DNA of 64,000 nt from Leishmania martiniquensis. Lineage: Eukaryota; Euglenozoa; Kinetoplastea; Trypanosomatida; Trypanosomatidae. The position numbers were made by a program, and so were the translations under genes. This document shows, piece after piece, positions 19,501 through 29,600 of this stretch. Numbering within the stretch: position 1 is the first letter of the stretch; every line of letters begins with the position of its first letter. The notes under the pieces were generated by a model that did not search any database, was not told where the DNA came from, and worked only from the letters and a program-made list of their open reading frames with translations. The stretch covers positions 682,001 to 746,000 of the forward strand of contig NC_090165.1 of NCBI RefSeq assembly GCF_017916325.1, read 5' to 3'.

Positions 19501-22500
19501 GCGGCTTCCTATGGCACATGGCCGCTGCTAAAGAACGTGCCGGACACACATCCCATCGCACTCGCAAATCGCGTGGTGGTTCTCTACCGCGACATCTTCG
19601 GCGCCTTGACGGGCTCGCTGTCTGCCACGCCAGGGAGTAGCGCGGACAGCAGCGCCGGAAGCTCTCGTGCCGACGCGCATATCGACGCGGCTTGGTGGCA
19701 GCGCATCTGCAGCCTCATATTGCAGCGGCGCATTTCTTCGAGTGTGGTTCGGCAAACGCTGAACGCCGCCGCGGCGTACCCGCTTTTGGAGGCGTTGACA
19801 AAAGGGCGTGAGTGCGCCGATTCCACGTGGCCGACGGCACTCCTCGAACTGGTAGGTCGTCGCGACCGGTGCCCGCCGACCTCGCACATTGAGCACATCT
19901 TGAGCGCCGGGCAGCACGTTGTGGAGACCGCGGAGGAGAACGCAGTGGCGCGCCAGTTCCGCGTGGCTTTGTCGGAGGACGACGGCGTCTCTGTGCGGCC
20001 GGACTTCCGCAAGACCTGGAGGGACTCCCGCCTCGACATGGTGCAGAATCTATTCAACACCGTCGCGCCTATTTCTCTCGCCGGGTTTGAGGATCGGCCG
20101 GAGGAACTCACCAGAGCGCTTGAGCTGCTCTCTTGCCGCGCGCAAGCGATGCCACTCGGTCGCGGCATGCTGACCATGTGCACACAGAGCTTCAAGGTGC
20201 AGGATAGTATCCCCATCGCGCCACTCAACCTCAACGGGCGCACGAACGACGGGATCAACGTTGTGAGCAAGCCGACGGACGACCTGATGTGGCCCCTTTT
20301 TCACAATGGGTGCGCCGCCGGTCTTCGGTTCCTGCCGCTGCCGCCAGTCTTCTGCTCCGGGTCAGAGGATATGCCATTCGTAACCAGGGACGCTTTCGGT
20401 GGCGCGGATAGAAAGGGGGGACCTGCAATATCTGCTGGAAGCGTGACACCGAGCATCACCAAGCAGTGGGTCATGTACCAGACAAAGAACATCGGCAACC
20501 CTGCCTCGAGAGCCGGACTGCTGCTTGCGACGGGTATACTCGGCCACCTCACGGTGCTGCAGCGCACGGATATTTTTTACCTCCTGATCTCTCGGCAGGA
20601 GCAGTACATCTGGCGAGAGGCCACGACGATGGCCGTGATGCTAGGCCTGAGCTGCAGCTTCTGTGGCACCGGAAACGAGGCGGTGTTCCGCTGCCTTTCG
20701 GTGCATGTGCAGTCATTGAACCCAAGTGCTGAGGATATTGAGGTGTCGCTGGACGTGCAGACGGCAGCGCTTGTGTCCATGGGGCTGCTTTGTCAACGGA
20801 CACCGTCAAACTCTTTTCTTGTGGAGGTCTTTCTCGCAGAGCTGTCGCGCATGCCAACAGACGAACACTGCACGAAGCGCGAGGGCTACGCGCTCGGCGC
20901 CGGCTTTGGCCTTGGCCAGCTGCTGCTTGGTGTAGGCCAGTCGCACGAGGTGCGGCGTGTAGAGGATCGCCTGCTGGCCATCATGAGGGGCGCGCGGCGC
21001 GGCGCTGCTATGTGGACCCGCGAAGGTCTCGAACACTTCGAAGAGACGATGGGCCGAGGGGAGGCCGGGCATTTCCTCGCCCGTGCGCTGCTGTCGCAGG
21101 GTGAGCGAGAGGCTGCCTTCAACGCGTGCGCGAGCGTCTACGAGGGTGACTACTACAACGTGTTTGTGTCCGGCCCAGCCGCTGCGATGGCGCTTGGCAT
21201 GATGTACCTGAAAACCGACAACACATTTATCGCCTCACGGATGGCGCCGCCAAACCGTCGTGCTGCCATGCAGAAGCTGATGCCGCTGATGTGCCACCTG
21301 CGCAGCATGATGGCCTCGCTGATCGGCTGGAGCGCAATCGAGCCAACAAGGCTGTGGCTCTACAAGCAGGTGCCCTCATCCCTGTTGGAGCTGACACGAG
21401 CATCACTGCCGGGCCTTGCCACGCAGCAGAGGAACTACTTGCTGATGAACCTGGCTCACTGTATTGCCGGGCATGTGATGGCACTCGGGTTGCGGTTTGC
21501 CGGGACGATGGACCGCACAGCAAGTGACCTCATCATCGCAGAGCTGCAGGGCTTCATCGCCAGTCAGATCGGCTCCACAAAAACGACGATTCCTGCCGTA
21601 CAGCGCGCGACAGGCGCGTATGAGACATGCCTACTGGCGTGTGCGAATGCTCTGAGTCTTGTCATGGCGGGCACGGGCGACTTGCGGGCACTCGCGTTGT
21701 TTCAGCAACTGCACCGACGCACGAATGTGCAGTACGGCTCGCACATGGCCATATCTATGAGCATCGGCTTGCTGTTCCTGGGGAGTGGCCGGTTGACCCT
21801 CAGCAACAACATCACCGCGGTGGCGGCGCTGCTCATGTCGTTTTATCCGGTCTGGCCGAAGGATGCAGAAGACAACACGTTCCACTTGCAGGCGCTGCGA
21901 CACATGTATGGGCTGGCTGTGGTACCACGGATCATGGAGGCAGTGGATGCCGTTAGCCACCAACCTGTCTCCGTCCCTGTGCGCATTGTTCTTCGTAAGA
22001 GGGCCTCTGCAGAGATGGAGGAAGGGGTGGAACCTCAACAGTCGACCTCGAGGGCTTCTGGTTGTGCCCCTGTGGAGCACGCAGACCAGGCCGAGCCGGC
22101 TATTCACACCGTTACGCCGTGCCTCTATCCACCAGTAGAGATGATCGAGCGGGTGGAAGTGCGCGGCACCCAATACTACCCACTGCTCTTCTACTCCTTC
22201 AGCAAGGAGCTGACGCAATCCGCGAGTATGCGGTTTCGCGTCATGGCGAAAGAGGGCGCCTCTTCCCCGGCCTACGGTCAAGGTGTCGGACGGGTGCGCC
22301 CTACCCGGACTGCGATCGAATCCAAACTGCTCGGTTGGCTGCACCGACTTTTTCGCCAGAGCTCGACAACGATAGCTGTGGCACTCACTATCATTGACAG
22401 CGTGAAGTTGGTACTGCGGGTGCAACGGCCACTCCTCTCGTGCACAAACGGAGGAAGTGAGCTCCTGCTCTCCGGCGACTTCGGCGAGGCCATGGCAGAG

Positions 22501-23025
22501 GCCATGGAGCGACGGTACGCGTTCATCTTCCTCCATGGCAGCCCGCTGACCGTCGAAGACGCGTCGAACCTTCCTCATCATCCCCTTCGCCAGCTGATCG
22601 TCGAGGGCAAGTCACGCGCTGAAGTATTGCAGTCGATAGCTCGCTATCCTCATGGCACAGCGGTATTCCCATGCGACTTCACAGCTTTGGCCGTTAGCTC
22701 CACCTCTCCGGTGACTTACGGGGGCGAGACCGTGGCGGCGCCGATTGGGCCGGCAAGAGAGGGCATATGCACTGCCATTGACACGAGCGCATTGGCGCGC
22801 TGGATGACAGAGGCGTTGCGCTACTACGGTATAGGTCAGCGCGAGATTGTGCTGCTACGGCAAACCTTCGCGTCTCTTTGTGGACCTGCTGCCGCGAACC
22901 CAATTGCGACCGGTTCTTTGGGCTCGTCTACGGTGCAGCGACTCACAGCCCTTCTGCGACTGCAGTCTACGACACTGCTGCCTCTCGCAACCCTCAAAAA
23001 GATTTGGTTATGCTGCGCCGACTGA
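16600..23025 (+). CDS. APC1: Anaphase-promoting complex subunit 1 (APC1)
   Basis: APC1 is the largest scaffold of the APC/C, the nuclear ubiquitin ligase that drives metaphase-anaphase and mitotic exit. The 2,141-residue protein is close to the usual family size of about 1,900-2,000. The diagnostic part is the proteasome/cyclosome (PC) repeat toroid, about residues 1,300-1,660: 'RAGLLLATGILGHL' near 1,305 with the next repeat 'TMAVMLGLSCSFCGTG', then 'VQTAALVSMGLLCQ' and 'GAGFGLGQLLLGVG' near 1,432. These follow the APC1 order (AGLLLGLGLxGHL, VQTAALLGIGLL, LAAGLALGMVCLG in animals). The N-terminal half would be the WD40-like region, interrupted by Ser/Ala-rich inserts (about 300-360). RPN1 and RPN2 also have PC repeats, but length, repeat wording and the long C-terminal region fit APC1 better. 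The ATG is supported by the splice acceptor at 16487-16488. Confidence 0.88.
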   Translation: MPLSPYTIDVGPRQADGRRDVFLQWHQRPCFSTTHRGITRVCLAKWPARSRGGHAWEEGDVDENEALRAQRTEQVYQTLLEFGQPQGPPALPKLMCSDNDASGDDPDARCPLEQYLCVFHREELADQYGRYTFVQPQTICTAYRIADSTALELVLHNVTPTDISAASTGVFVRGHRQSQKGLSSSTPIEYRGIQYKPASNLWWMGAPLSLKPVYVAMPLGSEVNTIGGALKGHADGIAAFDSQHNDKATGDSVSRLVMSPISVGGGDAAAQRYTDDKTRSPLPEGLEGRTAQGQFNFRHSPSSSPNICFPRQNAALSVDGQHSQASAAAAASPLPSASLLSASHLQARYVAVEATVLTQLDLFDSATGSSRSESSLAVVRTGGDELGLATTTPQYALDCMLWQWWPHRVRIPGLTPGNAALSVVASPHASLDRYALFVYDAHQSRLFVLRTPHLRNGSGAFELLFYFPCGSLPFVLPCLRAPHPAPIAVCNYPRPNCISVYDVVALLDTPAATTVAMELDLEVYQAHHPDLFGKVCASSCGDDSVVCGGAGVLWGSGSPASEGLPAHTLPSQDVDAAVARSVTAASWRADALNGVHHPIRGILYHFENRLVVQYAWPSGSAQPAVTEGLDDTVGKFAPACSSGEDGGKGGQGVESRYRRRRRCEGTVSCTIEFPEITLERDPLLVFMLQTLSAAMDPRAVAALEYALFTELWRRQCSASVAVDAFDLCAGLLRRIFRCEYGDTDSAHSSASELGHLQRAEEGAGTAAPQVFVDPSTLTLQHICRTIPPCRIADAAWCCRREDEEKCTNSGANTAASARQGAMSGCAWTREERGLALVALHLLFEACRAQEHLWSLLPRLASLNRGLSNALQWPSYVEYYEATALEGVAASSPVPPTSPAQSFSDSLPASVLRCRFDALDQLGDAAELRVSGDARVGFSDSEFVCGEAPSLFSTLSLIAMRSAAPAAVAASYGTWPLLKNVPDTHPIALANRVVVLYRDIFGALTGSLSATPGSSADSSAGSSRADAHIDAAWWQRICSLILQRRISSSVVRQTLNAAAAYPLLEALTKGRECADSTWPTALLELVGRRDRCPPTSHIEHILSAGQHVVETAEENAVARQFRVALSEDDGVSVRPDFRKTWRDSRLDMVQNLFNTVAPISLAGFEDRPEELTRALELLSCRAQAMPLGRGMLTMCTQSFKVQDSIPIAPLNLNGRTNDGINVVSKPTDDLMWPLFHNGCAAGLRFLPLPPVFCSGSEDMPFVTRDAFGGADRKGGPAISAGSVTPSITKQWVMYQTKNIGNPASRAGLLLATGILGHLTVLQRTDIFYLLISRQEQYIWREATTMAVMLGLSCSFCGTGNEAVFRCLSVHVQSLNPSAEDIEVSLDVQTAALVSMGLLCQRTPSNSFLVEVFLAELSRMPTDEHCTKREGYALGAGFGLGQLLLGVGQSHEVRRVEDRLLAIMRGARRGAAMWTREGLEHFEETMGRGEAGHFLARALLSQGEREAAFNACASVYEGDYYNVFVSGPAAAMALGMMYLKTDNTFIASRMAPPNRRAAMQKLMPLMCHLRSMMASLIGWSAIEPTRLWLYKQVPSSLLELTRASLPGLATQQRNYLLMNLAHCIAGHVMALGLRFAGTMDRTASDLIIAELQGFIASQIGSTKTTIPAVQRATGAYETCLLACANALSLVMAGTGDLRALALFQQLHRRTNVQYGSHMAISMSIGLLFLGSGRLTLSNNITAVAALLMSFYPVWPKDAEDNTFHLQALRHMYGLAVVPRIMEAVDAVSHQPVSVPVRIVLRKRASAEMEEGVEPQQSTSRASGCAPVEHADQAEPAIHTVTPCLYPPVEMIERVEVRGTQYYPLLFYSFSKELTQSASMRFRVMAKEGASSPAYGQGVGRVRPTRTAIESKLLGWLHRLFRQSSTTIAVALTIIDSVKLVLRVQRPLLSCTNGGSELLLSGDFGEAMAEAMERRYAFIFLHGSPLTVEDASNLPHHPLRQLIVEGKSRAEVLQSIARYPHGTAVFPCDFTALAVSSTSPVTYGGETVAAPIGPAREGICTAIDTSALARWMTEALRYYGIGQREIVLLRQTFASLCGPAAANPIATGSLGSSTVQRLTALLRLQSTTLLPLATLKKIWLCCAD

Positions 23026-24006
23026 GGCGCGCTTGAGCCGAGGGATGAGCCATGGTCGTGGCCAAATGCGAGAGAGACACGTACACACACACACTTAAAC
23101 AAGCAGGCACAGAAGGGGGATGCTGGAGGGTGTGATTCGGAAGGAAACCGGATGATGCGAGTGCACCTAGCACCTTGAAAGGGACGGCCTGCGCGCATTC
23201 CCCACTGCTACTGTAGCGTTGGTTGCCGAACAGCGAAGGGGGTTCGTGAAGGGAGCAGAAAACAATGCTCGATGCGCGGCAGCTCTGCCTGGGTGCCCGA
23301 GTACGCGCCGTCACCCTATAGATCACAGCTGATCAGCGGTAGCGGACAGGGTGGACAGTGAGAAGAAAAGAGCATTGGCTGAAAGGGCTGGACACCCCCT
23401 ACTCCCTCAACGATTCGTCGCGCAAATCAATGGCCAGTAGCGCATGACGACAGATTTCAGTCGCTCTGCTGCCATTCTGTGTACCTTGCTTCCCTCTCCG
23501 GCTCAGCGGAACCGTGGTTTCGGTCCTTTCTGGCGCACCTCCGCGCCATATGTGTGGCGTGGCAGTCAAGGCGCTTGTCTCGCTCTCCCGCTCTTTGAGC
23601 AGCCTTCGCTTTAGCCCTCACCCTCTTCCTACGCATACCAACACTCCACGGCATGCCTGCATGCCCAGACATTTGTCGCTGTCTCTTCATCTCTCTTCGT
23701 CGCTTCTGTTCTTCATTTCATTGTGCTGCATCGCCTTTTTCTCTGTGTGTGTGAGCGATCTCGCACTGGGATAGGCGCCACATATGCGCTCCGCTGTAAC
23801 GTCAACACGTTGCTCACCTGCATGCTTCTTCGCTGTCACTGAGGCCCTTATTTCGTCGAGCGTTTAGCGTTTCACCTCTTCTCCCATCTCTCTCCCTTTA
23901 ACGCTCCTTTACACACAGTCACGTGTGTAGGGCGCACCTTTCTTGCAGCGCTACACGCATCAAGCGCTCCTGAGGTTTCCTCCAGGCGTGGGGAGAGGGG
24001 GGCACC
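23026..24006. other. Intergenic region
   Basis: 3' UTR of APC1 and leader of IFT20; pyrimidine-rich from about 23575 onward. No gene seen. Confidence 0.6.
23873..23918 (+). promoter_or_regulatory. Polypyrimidine tract and trans-splice acceptor of IFT20
   Basis: C/T tract at 23873-23910, then ACACACAG ending at AG 23917-23918, leaving a leader of about 88 nt before the ATG at 24007. Confidence 0.55.
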
Positions 24007-24396
24007 ATGGACGAGGATAGGCTCCTCATGTTCGATAGCCATGGCGCTATTCGAATGTACGATCCTGAGAAGTATGACGAGCTTGTGAGGACGGTGGAGG
24101 TGGAGCGGCGCTACGTGGAGAAGATGGACGAGTTCCGCGCGCTCGTCCAGCGCACCATGGCCATTGTGCAGAGCCTCGGCGAAGCAATCGAGGTGGAGAA
24201 GCTGAAGGCCATTGGTTTCCGAAACATCGTCGAAAGCGAGCCCGAGGAACGTTTTCGCGCGGTTCAGGAGGCCCAGATACGATTGCGCGAGAAGCAGATG
24301 GAGCTAGACCGCTACGTCGCGGAGTACGACTCCCTGAAGCTTGTAGAGCAGGAGCAGCAGACCTTCTTCCAGCATCTCAGCCAGGCCAAGGATTAA
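24007..24396 (+). CDS. IFT20: Intraflagellar transport protein 20
   Basis: IFT20 is the small coiled-coil subunit of IFT complex B. It pairs with IFT54 and links Golgi-derived membrane traffic to flagellum assembly. The 129-residue length is almost that of animal IFT20 (about 132). The family's hallmark central segment is visible at about 58-72 (an 'EVEKLKAIGFRN' run, compare 'ENEKMKAIGARN' in animals), followed by 'KQMELDRYVAEYDSL..VEQEQQ' at about 96-118, equivalent to the conserved '[22 protein letters not shown]'. Nearly all of the protein is predicted helix. The ATG has a good context and a nearby splice acceptor. Confidence 0.93.
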   Translation: MDEDRLLMFDSHGAIRMYDPEKYDELVRTVEVERRYVEKMDEFRALVQRTMAIVQSLGEAIEVEKLKAIGFRNIVESEPEERFRAVQEAQIRLREKQMELDRYVAEYDSLKLVEQEQQTFFQHLSQAKD

Positions 24397-26667
24397 AGTT
24401 GTGAGCTGCAGGACTGGATGCGAGAGACGAATCTGTCTCAATAAGGAGTGAGAGGCGGGGGACCGCTACAACTCTGCTCGACGAGTGAAGAGGTGGTGGC
24501 GGGGAAAGGCCTTGTGTATGGCACCTGAGACGGAGGCGGTTCAGTTATGCATGCAGCCTGCATGTGCGCGCGCGTAGATAGCCCTATCTCTTTCTCGACA
24601 TCTCCGTTTAGCGTTCTCTTCGGCATATAGACGCGTGTTGCTTGTCTGCTGGTGCTGTGCGCAAGGCGTGTTTGGCCGTGCGCGAGTGCTGGCAAGTTCT
24701 TGTGCTGTCTTGAAGCGACCATGTATTTAAGCCACGCTTCACGTACAGATTGCCATTCGTGTCATGGCTGTTTCTCTTCGTCTCCCCGCTCTCCGCACGA
24801 ACAGACACAGCCTTGTAGTGCACCTTCTCGTGATGGCGCATCCGTCAAGCCTACCTGTGATCCCCCGAGGCTGCGAGGGCAGCGCGGGGGGCGGAGACAT
24901 GTATGCACCCTGTTAGAGCATCGAACGCGTTAAACCGGTGTGCAGACGTGGCAAGCGGGCGCTCAAACGAGTTTGGCGGCCTAGTTCCTTTGAAATCGCC
25001 CCTTCACTGCCCTATGGACGCGCCTTTCTCAAGTGACTTTCACCACTCGGGCTTTCTTCGCACGCGTTAGCAGGCGAAGTCCAGACACAAGGGACGCGCA
25101 GAGACAAGTTGCTTGTGTTAGTCGAAAGGAACTCGAACCAGCATAGATGTGAGGGTGAGTCGAGACAGGAGCGTCTGACTGTCGATGATGTTCTCGTGTA
25201 CTGCTATCGACGTGCGCTTCTGTGACGCTACTCTTCCTCTTCCGGGACGCCACGCGGCACTTTCTAGCCACCTGCGTAGGCGAGGGGGGCACCTCGCTCA
25301 TCGAAAATCGGTTGGCCGCACCAGCCCTCAAGATGCGTGCTTGTGCACCTCATTTTTACCGCCCCTGTGACCCCCGCTCCCTCTCTTCATCGTATCGTCT
25401 ACCGCGCCACCTTCCCCCCTTTCATCCCCACGTCACTCCCCGGGTTGTGCGGCAGTTAGCCTGCGTCGTCTCGCTTTTGATGGGCACAGCTGTCGGCCTC
25501 ACAGCCACAAACATCTCTCAACGACTCACTCGAGGGCGCGCGCCCATATCGCCCCTCACCCAGCATTTACATATATATTTTTTTCTGCCTCTCTAGCGAG
25601 CGACGCGAAAGCGCGTGCGGTCGGCCTTCGCTCCCGCTTTTTCTATTTCACTTACGCATCCCCCCTCTCTATTCTTGCTGCTCTCTGCACGGCCATTTTT
25701 TCCTGCTCGCTTGACTCTCTGTCCGTCTGTCTATCAGTCATGGGCCGACGCGCTCGTCATAGGTAAACTTCTAGGTCTCTCGTCATTCACTTCCCACCTC
25801 GTCCGGCGTATCACACTCACATACGTACCAGCTCACTGTAAAAGCTCGGTAAGCGACATTACGCTCATTGGGTGCCGTTGATCGTGGCTCGCAGGTGCCG
25901 CTGTCGTGCATGCACACGGGTAGCATCTTTCGCCGGTGACGTCTCTTGATGTGTGCGATTGACAATCATCTAATCGTTGCTGACCCCGCTCGACTACCCG
26001 CTTGCCCTGCCCCCCCCCCCACACACCAAACTTCTGGCTGCGTCCGTCTTGCTCTCTTGCTTTCCCTTTCCTTGCCGATTCCGAGACACAGTAGCCGTTG
26101 CTTTCACTGAGGCCCTCTTTCCTCTCCCTCTGTGCTTGTCGGAGAGCGTTTTTGTCTTCGTTTTCTGTGTTTTCTGGGCACCGCTTTCCCTCTCTGTGTG
26201 TGGAGGAAAGGGAGGAGGGTAGCGATATACTCTACATACTGCGTATATATATATATTGGCTACGTTGATGTGCGGACGGGCATGTCTGTGCGATAGTGTT
26301 GCGGTTCTTTCCTGTTGCACTCGGTGGCTTTCATTCGCTGCTACCGCCGTTGCCCAGGCCGTGCGGGCTGCATCCTGGCAGCCGGTAGCGACCGCGTTCT
26401 CTTCCCAGCCACGGTATGTTCTCTCCGCTCTTCTTCGAGTTTTGTGCCCAAGCCCATCTTCGACACTGCATCGCTTGTATATATATATATATTTTCAGCG
26501 CGTGGGCTCCTTCGTAGGCCCTATTGGACTGCTGCGTCAGCGCTAAACGGGCACACGCCTTTATCTGTGGAGGAGAGCCTTCATCTCGCGCTCTTTGTGC
26601 TCTCCGCTCTCTTCCCGCGTGTTTTTTTTCCCGTGCGGCCTCTGAGCGAAGGCGTATCGAGCATCAA
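24397..26667. other. Long intergenic region (about 2.3 kb)
   Basis: No supported gene. Pyrimidine-rich blocks lie at about 25360-25470, 25560-25735 and 25985-26200, with (TA)n runs at about 26243-26257 and 26477-26492. The second run directly precedes TTTTCAG, so AG 26497-26498 is one candidate acceptor for the next gene. A second T/C tract at about 26606-26639 leads to AG near 26644. Confidence 0.55.
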
Positions 26668-29600
26668 ATGTCCGCGCCAGGGCTCAGCCACGGGGGACCA
26701 CGCCAGGGGCCTAGGCCACACCAGCGCCTGGCGCGACAGCGCCCCTGTGACGCAGCTTCGCTTTTGACGGACCGGCGTGTGCACGCGCCGCGCTACAGCT
26801 TTGACCCCGGCGCACTTCTGGCGCACTCCATTCAGGAGCAGGTGGACCGTTTTTATCGGGATCCGAAATTCGACACCGGGCCATGCCAACCGTCACTCAC
26901 TGCGTTTCGGCTCAACCGCAAAGGATGGCGGAGAGGCGACCCATTCGTACGCCGTAATTCACTGCGGCCAACCGCGGCAGAGTGGAGGCCGGCAGCACCG
27001 CGCCGCCAGTCTTCGATTCTCTCATCAGCACCGTCATCGTCTCAGTCTGCATATATTTTATCGTCACTGCCGGCCACGCAGCGGCAGCGCCTGCACCGGG
27101 TAGCTGCGGCCGCCACTCCGCGCCTGGCCTCCACTCTCGCTGCACCGTCAAAGTCGACGGCATGGAGTGAGCAGCGCCGCAAAGAGGGCATGGTCGAAAG
27201 TGGACTGGAGTCGGTGCAGAACCTCATTGGACTCGGCAGCTACTTCGCTCAGCACCTGGACGTTACGTACCGCTTGCTTTCTGTGAGTAGTGGTGGGGCA
27301 AGAGCCTCTGCTGCAGGCCCGTGCAGCGGTGAGCAGGTAAACGCCGCGGGTAGCCGCTGCGGTACTCGAGGGACGCCTCAGGTGCCTTACCCATTCAGTG
27401 CGCCGGTGCCCGGCTTCCCATACACCTCGAGCGTTCGCCGCCCTGAGGTCCCGTCTGGTGGTCACCCGAGCTCCACCGTGCGCGCGCGTTGTGCTCAGTC
27501 TCCTGGTCAATCAGAGCTGCTCCAATGCGCTGGCAGTCGTACGCAGGCAGCGCTCTACACTTGCGCAGTCAACGACACGGCATCACTGTCCAGTCCCGCA
27601 GCAGCTGATGCATATGGAGACGAGGTCTCACCGAGCGTCGGTGGCAGCGCATCCACCTTTTCCCTTGAAGGCAGGGACCTTCTCTTTGGCGAGGATCCAC
27701 TAGTGACGGAGCTGCTACAAGCACCAGAGACGGCGGCATGTACTGCGGAAACGCACAGAGGCGCCTACATGCAGGCAGCGCGAGGGCATGCGACGGCCTT
27801 CGAGCAGGCGGCATCGAACGCACGGGTCGTGCCTTCGCCGGCAGCGCTGGCAACGGCGAGCTTCTCCCGCTTCTCCTTCTCCTCCGCATACGACGCCCTG
27901 GTGCCGCGCGCATCGCAGTCATTGGCAAACCATGAGGCTGCCTTGAACTTGTGCGTCGGAGGTGTGGCATCGTCAGCGGATGCGAGGAAGCCTGCCGCGG
28001 CATTGGCGACAGAGTCACCTTGCACGAGAGAAACTATTGACCTCAAGCGATCGCGCGGTCTGTGGCGCCACTATCGCGCCGTGAACGACTTGTTTCAGCA
28101 GCTTCTGCGTCTTCGTGTCCACCATGAGCACGCGATGTGTCAGGGGCCTTGCCCGTGCGGTGTGTGCGACGATCGTTTCCTGGCGTCGCCGCCCCATGGA
28201 CCCCGAAGAGCTTCCAGCTCACGAGCAGGGCACCCCCTGTCTTCTGATAGAGTGGCGGCGAGGGTGCCCACGCACGACCGAGTTAGCCGTACAAATTCGA
28301 GTGGTAGGCGGCTACACGCCCGACCAGCCGTGGATCATTACCACGGTAGCGCACATTGCAACGATCACGGGCCATCTGCACCACCCCTCCGCTGCGACGT
28401 TCACCTTGGCAAACGAGGTGCGAATACTGACGCTCGTTTGCTTAGCGGACACTCGCGCTGCGATTCCTCGATATTACACGACGCGTTTGTGCCGACGCCG
28501 CCCCCAGCTCCACGCGATGGCGCCTCGTCGGCGCTGCGTCGGGGTCCTTTGCGGCCATCTTCAGCGGCGCAACCGCGAGAGCGCTCGTCGCGTACGTCCA
28601 AGTCATCTGCGGCACCCAGGGCGGCCCCACCATACTGCGTCCCGTATCGGGGCCGAGAGGCTGAGTATGGTCGGCCCTTCTCGTCTGCTACTGAGGGAAG
28701 AGCGGACGTCGGCCGGGAGAGGGGGAACGACGCTGGTGCACCGAGGGAGCGCGATGAGGATGCTCACGACGACCGCTCTCTCACTGAGCACCTGCGCGGT
28801 GTTGCGAGGGGCATTCGGGCGGGCAGAAAGGGATCGAGCACGTCATTCGTGAAGGATGCAGCCAGCGACCCCGATTCTGGCGCAGCGCATCTCAGCGCCG
28901 TTGCCTTGCCGGAAGCGTTGCGTGAGGAGGCGCACCCGGACGATGGAGCCTACTCGGAGTTGGTGCGCGTACCTAAAGCTGCTGGCCGCGCGATACCGGA
29001 GGCAATAGCCGTAGAAGAGACGGAAGCAGCGGCGGTGGCGCGCACAGCGATGATACCCTCCCAGGACATTCTGCAGCTTCCGCTTGCGCTGCAGCCGCCT
29101 CATGTCTTGGGGCGCAGCGGTGTGGCGGTGGAGACGGTGGCATCTTCAACCTCGCTGCATGAGCTGCGCGGGGATACCAATCCAGCGCTCCTTAGAACAC
29201 CCAGTGCGGCACTGCCTGCGAACGAAGACACTTTGCCGTGGGGACCTGCTGCTGTGCCTGAACCCCTCCCCACCAGCGAGACGGTGCCCAGTTCCTCATG
29301 CTCCTCGTCAGTTTCGAGCATTGCGCTGAGCAGTGACAGCAGCAGCAGTCTCGATTCCCCTGTTTTCGCGTTGCTTGGGGACACGAACGCCTCTGCGGCT
29401 GCGCCGGTAGCGGACTCACACCCCATCGCTGTCAAAACTCCTGCGCATTCGAACGTCACATTCGAGAGTGTCTTGCGCAGCACTGTTGTGAGGGTACAGC
29501 TGCGCGTGCTCAGCGAGCAAGAGGGTGCCCTGCGGGAGCGTCTCGGAGTCGATGAAGAGGACGCGCGGTGGGGGGTGTATTGCGAGAGAACGGTTGAGGG

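Noticed and set aside
21631..22581. 316-codon ORF on the - strand
   Set aside because: Antisense shadow of APC1; the same applies to long - strand frames under GPI14 (34778-35770), the calpain-like gene (41461-42450) and the dehydrogenase (60264-61355).
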